Assembly (NCBI GenBank): GCA_900539775.1 | Contig: UQDL01000003.1 | Span: 124,001-188,000, forward strand | Direction: 5' to 3' | Length of the DNA stretch: 64,000 nucleotides | Origin: an uncultured Anaerotruncus sp. | GTDB taxonomy: Bacteria; Bacillota; Clostridia; Oscillospirales; Acutalibacteraceae | Shown here: piece after piece, positions 34,888 to 41,996 of the stretch | Layout of the letters: every line of letters starts with the position of its first letter | Numbering within the stretch: the stretch's first letter is position 1 | Made by a program: the position numbers and the translations under genes | The notes under the pieces: model-generated | What the model was told of the DNA's origin: nothing | Seen by the model: the letters and a program-made list of their open reading frames with translations, nothing else | Database searches by the model: none

Positions 34888-35745
34888 ATGAATCTTTACG
34901 ACATAAACACCGTGAATAAAATTTTATCTCGCCACGGCTTCACTTTTTCAAAGGCGCTTGGGCAAAACTTTCTGATTGACCCCGATGTGTGCCCGGAAAT
35001 GGCGGCAAGCCTTAATGCAAACGAGCACACCGCAGCCCTTGAAATAGGGCCCGGAATAGGCGTGCTTACCAAAGAGCTTTGCAAAGTATGCGGCAAAGTG
35101 GCCTGCATTGAACTTGATAAAAGACTTTTTTCTGTTTTGGACGAAACTCTCGGAGAATTTGACAATTTGAAAATCATTGAGGGCGACGCTCTTAAAATGG
35201 ATTTAAAATCACTTATAGAAACCGAGTTTAAGGGCATGAACAGCGTTAAGGTGTGTGCAAATTTGCCGTACTACATCACCTCGCCTCTTATAATGAAATT
35301 ACTTGAGAGCAAGCTTCCCGTTGACGATATTGTTGTTATGGTGCAAAAGGAAGCGGCGGAAAGACTTTGCGCTCCGATCGGCTCAAGAGAATGCGGTGCA
35401 GTTACCGTGGCAGCAAATTATTATGCAGAGCCGGAAATGCTTTTTGATGTTGGCAGAGAAGCATTTATGCCATCACCGAAAGTAGACAGTGCGGTTATGC
35501 GCCTTAAAATAAGAAAGAAACCTCCCGTTGAAATTCAAGACGAAGCAAAATTCTTTAAGGTTGTTAAGGCAGCATTTTCTCAGCGAAGGAAAACTGCGGC
35601 AAATTGCCTTTCGGCCGGACTCGGAATTTCAAAAAGCGATGCTGCGGCAGCACTTGCCGAAGCAGGAAAAAGCGAGAAAGACAGAGCAGAAAGCTTTTCA
35701 ATGCAGGAATTCGAAACGCTTGCACGAATTTTGCCGATTAAATAA
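34888..35745 (+). CDS. rsmA: 16S rRNA (adenine1518/1519-N6) dimethyltransferase
   Basis: A 285-residue SAM-dependent methyltransferase (KsgA) that dimethylates two adjacent adenines near the 3' end of 16S rRNA during 30S maturation. Seen: FSKALGQNFLIDPDV, the SAM-binding ALEIGPGIGVLTKEL, the catalytic NLPYYITSP (motif IV, NLPY) and FMPSPKVDSAVMRL, plus a small C-terminal helical domain. The length is standard. A MATE exporter gene follows 39 bases downstream. Confidence 0.96.
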   Translation: MNLYDINTVNKILSRHGFTFSKALGQNFLIDPDVCPEMAASLNANEHTAALEIGPGIGVLTKELCKVCGKVACIELDKRLFSVLDETLGEFDNLKIIEGDALKMDLKSLIETEFKGMNSVKVCANLPYYITSPLIMKLLESKLPVDDIVVMVQKEAAERLCAPIGSRECGAVTVAANYYAEPEMLFDVGREAFMPSPKVDSAVMRLKIRKKPPVEIQDEAKFFKVVKAAFSQRRKTAANCLSAGLGISKSDAAAALAEAGKSEKDRAESFSMQEFETLARILPIK

Positions 35746-35784
35746 TTAAAAGCAAGAAACCGAAAAAATGAAAGGAAAATAAAT

Positions 35785-37170
35785 ATGGCATCAAAAGAAA
35801 AACGAGAAAAAATATTTTCCTCATATCCCATACCGAAAGCCGTTGCGGCGCTTGCATTGCCGAGCGTGCTTTCAAGCATAGTTAATGTAATATATAATAT
35901 GGCGGATACTTATTTCGTAAGCCTTATGAAAAACACAAATGCAACAGCTGCGGTTTCGCTTACCATGCCCGTTTTTTTGTTTTTTGTTGCATTCGGGAAT
36001 ATTTTCGGCGTCGGCGGAAGCGCATACATTGCAAGATCCATGGGTGAGGGTGAAAAAGAAAGAGTTAAAAAGATCAGCTCATTCTCAATTTTTTCATCAT
36101 TATTCAGCGGCGCACTGCTTATGATTTTGATTTTATTAACAATAAATCCGCTTATCAAAGCGCTTGGCTCAGCAAGTGATATTGTTACCGAATATTCGCA
36201 CGACTATTTAAAATACATAGCTTTAGGCGGGCCGATGATAGTTACATCAATCACGGCAAGCAACCTTGTAAGAGGCGAAGGCGCAGCCAAAGAATCAATG
36301 ACTGGGCTTATGATAGGAACGGTTACGAATATCGTGCTTGACCCAATTATGATTTTGGTGCTTGATTTGGGTGTTGGCGGTGCGGCAATAGCAACGGTTA
36401 TAGGCAATGTGGCATCCGTTATTTATTATGCATTCTATCTTATAAAGGGCAATTCCATTCTTTCCTGCAATCCTAAAAAGTTTTCTTTCGGAGACGGGAT
36501 TTTAAAAAATGTTATCCCCGTAGGCATACCTGCCGCCATAAACAATTTGCTTATGAGCTTTTCAAATATTTTGCTCAATAATTACATGAAAGATTACGGT
36601 GAAGCCGCCGTTGCCGCACTGGGAATAGCACTGAAGGTTAATATGCTGATTGCCTTTGTGCAAATGGGCATAGGAATGGGCGTTCAGCCGCTTATAGGAT
36701 ATTCATACGGTGCAAGAAACACAAGCCGATTGCAAGGCACAATGAAATTTACAATGCTTTGCACTTTTGTTTTCGGAACCTTGCTTTCAATAATCTATTT
36801 AATTTTCACAACGCAAATCATAAATATTTTCAACGGTGAGCATGATCCGCAGGTTACCGAATACGGAGTTAAAATTTTGAGAGCACTCATAATATCCGGC
36901 CCGTTTCTCGGCATAATGTTTACATACAACTTTGCATTTCAGGCAATGGCAAAGCCGTTGCCGAGCCTTGTGCTTTCAATAGGCAGGCAGGGCATAATTT
37001 TCATTCCGCTTGTTATTATTATGAACAATCTGTTTCAGTTTGACGGCATCGTTTTCGCTCAACCGGCTGCAGACCTTTTCTGCGTTGTGCTGGCGGTAAT
37101 GATGTTTGCCATTGTTAAAAAGAATCTGAAAAAAGACCCTGCTTTCAATATTGAAATTCAAAAAAAATAA
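35785..37170 (+). CDS. MATE-family multidrug/cation antiporter
   Basis: A 461-residue protein with 12 membrane helices in the two-bundle MATE arrangement. Family-like segments are ALPSVLSSIVNVIYNMADTYF in helix 1, FGVGGSAYIARSMGEGEKE, and the repeat-related GMGVQPLIGYSYGARNTSRL in the second half. It exports small molecules in exchange for Na+ or H+; the substrate is unknown. The SD AAAGGAAA precedes the ATG. It may be cotranscribed with rsmA. Confidence 0.9.
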   Translation: MASKEKREKIFSSYPIPKAVAALALPSVLSSIVNVIYNMADTYFVSLMKNTNATAAVSLTMPVFLFFVAFGNIFGVGGSAYIARSMGEGEKERVKKISSFSIFSSLFSGALLMILILLTINPLIKALGSASDIVTEYSHDYLKYIALGGPMIVTSITASNLVRGEGAAKESMTGLMIGTVTNIVLDPIMILVLDLGVGGAAIATVIGNVASVIYYAFYLIKGNSILSCNPKKFSFGDGILKNVIPVGIPAAINNLLMSFSNILLNNYMKDYGEAAVAALGIALKVNMLIAFVQMGIGMGVQPLIGYSYGARNTSRLQGTMKFTMLCTFVFGTLLSIIYLIFTTQIINIFNGEHDPQVTEYGVKILRALIISGPFLGIMFTYNFAFQAMAKPLPSLVLSIGRQGIIFIPLVIIMNNLFQFDGIVFAQPAADLFCVVLAVMMFAIVKKNLKKDPAFNIEIQKK

Positions 37171-37277
37171 TTTGATTGCAAAATCAGCCAAAATATATTA
37201 TTATAATAAATGTAATAGCCGATTATAAGTTTAATTGGCTGTTCAAACAGTAATTTTGAAAGGCTGAATTAAATCAT

Positions 37278-37856
37278 ATGAGTTCCCTTGAAAAGGCAAA
37301 CGGAGAAATTCTAGTTTCCGAATTTTCAAGAATACTTTTGAAAGACCCGTATTTTATGTTTCTTTGCCCGGATTTAAACAACAGGGCAAAATTTATAAAC
37401 AAATATTTTTCCTATTACATAAATATTTGGCAAAAAAACGGCGAATTATTCTTAAGCAAAAGCAAAAATGCCGCCGCAACGCTGATAGATTCAACAACTT
37501 ATAAATTCGGTTTTAAAGGCAAAAAAGGCCTTTCGCTGAAACTCAGTAAATATTCATACAACATACTGACGCATCGTGAAACGGTGCAAAAAATAGCGGA
37601 AATAATTCTGCCGAATCAAGTGAACCGCAGAATTATGACCGTATATGCCTCACCTCAGGCAAACAAAGAAGATGTTGCAGACCTAATTGCCCAATGCAAA
37701 GAAAACGCCGAAAAGGAAAATTTTGTTATCCTTTACGAAACTCTTTCAAAAAGGCTTGTGCCGGAATTTGAAAAAAGCGGCTTTGAATGCGTTTATGCCA
37801 AGCAATTTATAGGCACAAGATTTTTTCAAACGGTTATGGCTTACAACATAAAATAA
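37278..37856 (+). CDS. GNAT-like acetyltransferase-fold protein (tentative)
   Basis: A 192-residue soluble protein. The order of helices and strands, the pair RIMTVYASPQANKEDVADLI and FVILYETLSKRLVPEFEKSGF, and the closing YAKQFIGTRFFQTVMAYNIK resemble GNAT N-acetyltransferases, in which a C-terminal strand and helix of the type 'peF EksGF' is common. The acetyl-CoA loop (Q/RxxGxG/A) is not clear: the corresponding place reads YASPQANKED. It may be a degenerate or unusual member. It stands 107 bases after the MATE gene and is closed by a terminator. Confidence 0.5.
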   Translation: MSSLEKANGEILVSEFSRILLKDPYFMFLCPDLNNRAKFINKYFSYYINIWQKNGELFLSKSKNAAATLIDSTTYKFGFKGKKGLSLKLSKYSYNILTHRETVQKIAEIILPNQVNRRIMTVYASPQANKEDVADLIAQCKENAEKENFVILYETLSKRLVPEFEKSGFECVYAKQFIGTRFFQTVMAYNIK

Positions 37857-37884
37857 AACGGATATATTCCGAATATAAGCACAC

Positions 37885-37923
37885 AAAAAGACACACCGGA
37901 GCCTTGCACGGTGTGTCTTTTCT
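37885..37923 (+). terminator. Bidirectional terminator
   Basis: AAAAGACACACCG pairs with CGGTGTGTCTTTT; A and T runs flank it on both sides. Confidence 0.85.
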
Positions 37924-38026
37924 TATATTTATTTGAATTTCGGCGCTGCATAAAGCAAGCCTTTAATAACTTCGGTGCCTGTTTTTACCTTTTATTTCGG
38001 TTGATTTGAATAACAAAAAAATGCAC

Positions 38027-38491
38027 CTATTCTGCAAGCACTTCAAGCAACGCCTTGCAGCCTTTATAAATATCATTATAGCAACGGTTAAAGTCCCGTG
38101 TGTACCACGGATCAGACACATCGGCAGGGCTGTTTGCGTATTCAAGCAACTTATGAATTTTGCCCGATTTATCGCCGCCTAAAATGCGATTCATATTTTT
38201 AATATTAGCGCTGTCCATACCGATGAACAAATCGTATTTATCATAGTCGCTTTCTTTAAGCTGCACGGCACGCTTGCCGCTTAAACAAATGCCATGTGCC
38301 TCAAGCACGGCTTTTGCAGGCGGATAAATGGGGTTTCCGACTCCGTTGAAAATTTCCTCCGTGCTTGTTGCACTTGAGCAAATCATAAAATCTTTTTGCA
38401 AGCCTTTTTGCTTAACCATATCTTTCAGCACAAATTCTGCCATGGGCGAACGGCAAATATTGCCGTGGCAAACAAACATTATTTTTATCAT
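38027..38491 (-). CDS. Low-molecular-weight protein-tyrosine phosphatase
   Basis: A 154-residue phosphatase with the N-terminal P-loop VCHGNICRSPMAEF (CX5RS; nucleophile Cys8, Arg14) and the general-acid region DPWYTRDF near residue 127. In Firmicutes such enzymes dephosphorylate protein tyrosines or arginines, often linked to capsule or stress control. No tyrosine kinase is in the window. The gene has no obvious operon partner. Confidence 0.92.
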   Translation of the reverse strand: MIKIMFVCHGNICRSPMAEFVLKDMVKQKGLQKDFMICSSATSTEEIFNGVGNPIYPPAKAVLEAHGICLSGKRAVQLKESDYDKYDLFIGMDSANIKNMNRILGGDKSGKIHKLLEYANSPADVSDPWYTRDFNRCYNDIYKGCKALLEVLAE

Positions 38492-38530
38492 ATACGATTA
38501 CTCTTTTTCAATTTTTGAAATAATAGAATT

Positions 38531-38680
38531 TCAGTTGCTGTTTAACAGAGGTGTTAAACCGCCGGAATAACCGGCAGCATGATATAAGTAATTAACGCCG
38601 GTTTCCCTGTCTACTCAAATTTCCGTGGCTGTGATTGTTCCCTGTAAATAGATTACTTCAAATCTTTGATTTTTAGGCAT
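38531..38680 (-). pseudogene. DUF6440-like small protein disrupted by TGA
   Basis: On the minus strand an ATG at 38678-38680 with upstream AGGA starts MPKNQRFEVIYLQGTITATEI. A TGA at 38615-38617 follows (codon 22), and the same frame continues VDRETGVNYLYHAAGYSG, then GLTPLLNSN, to a TGA at 38531-38533. The second half matches the usual core of DUF6440-type proteins (vDKETGVNYL...GyaGGLTPLLd). The frame is intact apart from one stop, so this is a recent single-base inactivation or a base error. The total would be 49 residues. Function of the family is unknown. Confidence 0.6.
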
Positions 38681-38719
38681 TGTTTTCCTGCCAAATTATT
38701 TAAGCTGTTTCAAACACAC

Positions 38720-40432
38720 TTACCAACTGCTTCCGCCGCCTCCGCCGGAGCCTCCGCCCGAAAATCCACCGTCTCCGCCGATATATGAGCCTCCTGAAAG
38801 CGAGCTGCCCGAAGAATCGGAGTGAGGAGGAGTAAGCATGGCATTTGTGCTGCTGCGCATTGCGGAATCAACAAAATGCCAAAGCATAATATTGTTATAC
38901 GCATTTGCGCCCCTATACCACTGAGGCGGAGCCACTGCTATGCTTTCAAATTTTTTAATCCATTTATCCGAAACGCCGAGAACATAGGCATATGGCAAAA
39001 TATCATAAAAATATTTAGGATCCTCAAACACAAGCTGCTCAAGTTTTTCCTTTTCGGCAGTTTCAAGAAACATCTTAAAACCGTGAATTTTTTGCTTGAG
39101 CCTGCTGCCTTCGTCAGTTCTGCAGCGAACAAAAAACGCAAAGCCCGCCGCCGCAACGGTTGCCGCAATCGAGCACAACAGAACGGGAATTCGAGCCTGA
39201 TAAATGCAATAATCGCAAATAACGATTTCGCCAAATACGCAAAGAGCGCACACTGCCCAGCAAGCAGCCCTCATAATAAGAGATTTTGAAGTAAACACCC
39301 TTGTGCGATTTTCAAGAGAATTATAGCCGTCTGCAATAAATCCGAGCACATCATAGAGATTGCCCTCTATATCATCCTTATATATCTTATTTTTACCGTC
39401 TTTAAACAGGCCGCTAAAGAAGTGCTTTTTATCCTCATCTTTACCATCGTATTCTTTAAGGCGTTCAATTGCATAATTTGTGTTGAAGGCATCCGAGGCG
39501 TTTTCCTCTATTGCAAGATACCCTTCATTTGCCAATTCAATAAGAAGCGGCACGGCATCCTTGCGTGAAGCAATACCGTTATACCAATAAGCAACCTCGG
39601 TGCTGTTCATTTTTTCGGGAGGATAAAACTCAACTATATCAAGCAGTTTCTTATCCCTGCCGTATTTTATCCAAGAAGCAACCGTAAACAGCAATGCAAA
39701 AAACGCCAACCCGCAGATTGCACCCAGCTTTGCGAATTCCGCTTTCCTGTTAAAAACGAAATATCCGTTCGGCAGTTCCATACGAACCGTTGCACCCTCA
39801 TATGGATTCAATGTTTTCAGCACCTTGCCGGTGATTGTGTTTCCGTCAACGGTGTAAGAAATATTTGTTGTGCCCTCAGAGCCGTAAGCGCCAGTTGAAA
39901 AACCTATTTTCTTACTGTCAAACTCCTTAGGCATCACTATTTTAAACGAAGCATCTTCTATATAAGTGTCCCATCCTGTGCCGATTATATTGAAATAAAG
40001 CTCATCTGCATCCGCAAGCGAATCCTCGCCGAGAATATAATCGTAAGAAAGCACATAATTGCAAGCGCCGATTACAGTTTCATCTTCATCGCCGATTTTA
40101 AGGGAAAGCTCTCCGTTTGAATAAGATTTATCAAAGTTTTCATTGCATTTAACATTTTTTATTCTTGCTTTAACCGTTGCGGAAGAGCCATCCGACCGCC
40201 TGACGGTGTTTTTGTAAGGAATGTTTCTTATAATCCCGTGCCTGCGCTGATTGAAATTTGCGCTTATATATTCTGTGATGTGATAAGTGTTGTTTTCCTC
40301 AACCTCCATTTGCACATCATAGTGCATCAAATAATACGGCTCACTTTCAAATGATGCAAATGCGGGAACGGCACACGCCAAAACCGTAAAAGCCGCAAAA
40401 AGCGCAGCAAAAAACCTTTTAAGTGCCGGCAT
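38720..40432 (-). CDS. DUF2207-domain membrane protein
   Basis: A 570-residue protein: signal peptide (FFAALFAAFTVLACAVPAFA), an extracellular beta-rich domain of about 200 residues (HYDVQMEVEENNTYHITEYI opens the DUF2207 pattern), and a membrane helix near 235. A cytoplasmic region follows, then a helix pair near 385-430 and a Gly/Ser-rich C-terminus ending GGGGGSSW. Proteins of this type are regularly encoded next to LemA, as here, where the genes overlap by one base. The biochemical role is unknown. The SGGSYIGGDGGFSGGGSGGG tail is typical of the family. Confidence 0.85.
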   Translation of the reverse strand: MPALKRFFAALFAAFTVLACAVPAFASFESEPYYLMHYDVQMEVEENNTYHITEYISANFNQRRHGIIRNIPYKNTVRRSDGSSATVKARIKNVKCNENFDKSYSNGELSLKIGDEDETVIGACNYVLSYDYILGEDSLADADELYFNIIGTGWDTYIEDASFKIVMPKEFDSKKIGFSTGAYGSEGTTNISYTVDGNTITGKVLKTLNPYEGATVRMELPNGYFVFNRKAEFAKLGAICGLAFFALLFTVASWIKYGRDKKLLDIVEFYPPEKMNSTEVAYWYNGIASRKDAVPLLIELANEGYLAIEENASDAFNTNYAIERLKEYDGKDEDKKHFFSGLFKDGKNKIYKDDIEGNLYDVLGFIADGYNSLENRTRVFTSKSLIMRAACWAVCALCVFGEIVICDYCIYQARIPVLLCSIAATVAAAGFAFFVRCRTDEGSRLKQKIHGFKMFLETAEKEKLEQLVFEDPKYFYDILPYAYVLGVSDKWIKKFESIAVAPPQWYRGANAYNNIMLWHFVDSAMRSSTNAMLTPPHSDSSGSSLSGGSYIGGDGGFSGGGSGGGGGSSW

Positions 40433-40998
40433 TAGAATTCCACCTTTACTGCCTCTTTTTCTTCTGAATTTTCAATAACAAACATTTGCTTTTTCTCAAA
40501 TTTAAACATAGACGCAACTATTGAAGACGGGAAAAGCTGCGTTTTGTTGTTATATTTTTTTACAACCGCATTATAATACTTTCTTGCGTTTGCTATATCC
40601 TCTTCATTCTTTTTAAGCTGTTCGCTTAAATCAAGAAAATTTTGATTTGCCTTAAGCTCCGGATAGCGTTCTGCAACCACATTTATGCTGCCAAGTGCCC
40701 TTGTGAGCTCATTATCCGCAGAAAGCTTTTGTTCCGCCGTCATATTGGCATAATTTCCGTTTCTTGCCGCTATCACATTTTGCAGCGTTTGAGCCTCATG
40801 CTTTGCATAGCCCTTAACGGTTGCTACAATATTAGGTATTAAATCCCATCTTTTCTTTAAATATACATCCATGGTGGAGAATGCCTCCTCCACGGAATTT
40901 CTGAGCTTAACGAGAGAGTTATATGCACTTGCCACATAAATTGCAATAAGCACAATAAACGCAACAACGATTAAAATTCCGATATTCATATTAGCCAC
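40432..40998 (-). CDS. lemA: LemA-family protein
   Basis: A 188-residue protein with an N-terminal membrane helix (IGILIVVAFIVLIAIYVASAYN) and a helical bundle carrying the LemA pattern VEEAFSTMDVYLKKRWDLIP and NIVATVKGYAKHE, then YPELKANQNF and ARKYYNAVVKKYN. It is probably anchored with the bundle exposed outside or inside the cell (topology uncertain). Function is unknown, but LemA is tightly linked to TPM-domain or DUF2207 membrane proteins, and the DUF2207 gene follows at once with a one-base overlap. Confidence 0.92.
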   Translation of the reverse strand: MANMNIGILIVVAFIVLIAIYVASAYNSLVKLRNSVEEAFSTMDVYLKKRWDLIPNIVATVKGYAKHEAQTLQNVIAARNGNYANMTAEQKLSADNELTRALGSINVVAERYPELKANQNFLDLSEQLKKNEEDIANARKYYNAVVKKYNNKTQLFPSSIVASMFKFEKKQMFVIENSEEKEAVKVEF

Positions 40999-41202
40999 CT
41001 TTTCCTTTCGGGCTGCAAGCAGCCGGCATATGCGAAAGCGTTGATTTTTTAAGCCATTGCGGCATTTTACTGCGGTTTATATAATTTATGCACAGCATTT
41101 TTGCAAAAAATCCCGCAATTTCGCTAATTTAAATTTAGCATACAATTAATATGCAACATTTATTTCTTAAAAGCCGCTCTTTGCGGCATTTCTTACGAAA
41201 TC

Positions 41203-41245
41203 TTAAGATTAAATTAAGGCAAATTTAAGAATACTGTGTTATTAT
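41203..41245 (+). promoter_or_regulatory. Phased TTAAG repeats and promoter of the MacB-like operon
   Basis: Three perfect TTAAG copies start at 41203, 41214 and 41225, exactly 11 bases apart, i.e. on one DNA face. They run up to a TATTAT -10 box (41240-41245). Direct repeats at this phase just above a weak -35 are typical of OmpR/PhoB-family response-regulator activation. No regulator gene is present in the window. Confidence 0.6.
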
Positions 41246-41276
41246 AAGGTTAGAAACAAATAAGGAGGATTTTTCC

Positions 41277-41993
41277 GTGAACATAATTGAATGCAAAAAC
41301 TTAACAAAGGAATATATCAGCGGAGAAAACACCGTTAAAGCTGTAAATAACATTTCGGTTTGCTTTGAAAAAGGCGAATTTTGCGCAGTTACGGGCCCAA
41401 GCGGTTCAGGCAAATCAACCTTTATTCATATGCTTTCAAGCCTTGAATACCCCACCTCCGGCGAGGTTATATACGACGGAAAATCGCTTGGCAAATTTTC
41501 AGACGATCAATTATCCATTCTTCGCCGCAGAAGATTCGGTTTTGTGTTTCAATCCTATAATCTTGTGCAGGAGCTTACGGGATATGAAAACATTCTTTTG
41601 CCGGTAATGCTTGATAAGAAGAAGCCCGACGAGGAATATTTAAACGACATTATAAAAACGCTTGGAATTTCAAACAGAATAGATCATTTGCCATCTGCCA
41701 TGAGCGGCGGCCAGCAGCAAAGAATAGCCATAGCCCGTGCACTTGCAAACAAGCCATCCATTCTTTTTGCAGACGAACCAACGGGCAATTTGGACGGCAA
41801 GAGCGGCAGAGAGGTGCTTTCCTTGCTCAGCGAAACAGCCTCAAAATACGGCACAACACTTATTCTTGTTACTCATGATTTGCATGTTGCAGAGCAGGCG
41901 GAAAGAGTGCTGACCATTGAGGACGGCATAATAGTTTCAGACAGCAAAGGAATTGCCGCCCCTGTTGTGAAAGCATCTGTTGCGGAGGTGTGA
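41277..41993 (+). CDS. ABC transporter ATPase (MacB/LolD/BceA type)
   Basis: A 238-residue ATPase with Walker A TGPSGSGKST, Q-loop FVFQSYNLVQELTGYENI, signature MSGGQQQR, Walker B SILFADEPTGNLD and switch His in VTHDLHVAEQA. The EPTGNLDG block is diagnostic of the MacB/LolD/BceA class, which drives mechanotransmission FtsX-type permeases rather than channels. The start is a GTG at 41277 with a strong SD (AAGGAGG). It forms an operon with the permease (3-base gap) and an exported protein. Confidence 0.92.
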   Translation: MNIIECKNLTKEYISGENTVKAVNNISVCFEKGEFCAVTGPSGSGKSTFIHMLSSLEYPTSGEVIYDGKSLGKFSDDQLSILRRRRFGFVFQSYNLVQELTGYENILLPVMLDKKKPDEEYLNDIIKTLGISNRIDHLPSAMSGGQQQRIAIARALANKPSILFADEPTGNLDGKSGREVLSLLSETASKYGTTLILVTHDLHVAEQAERVLTIEDGIIVSDSKGIAAPVVKASVAEV

Positions 41994-41996
41994 GCC

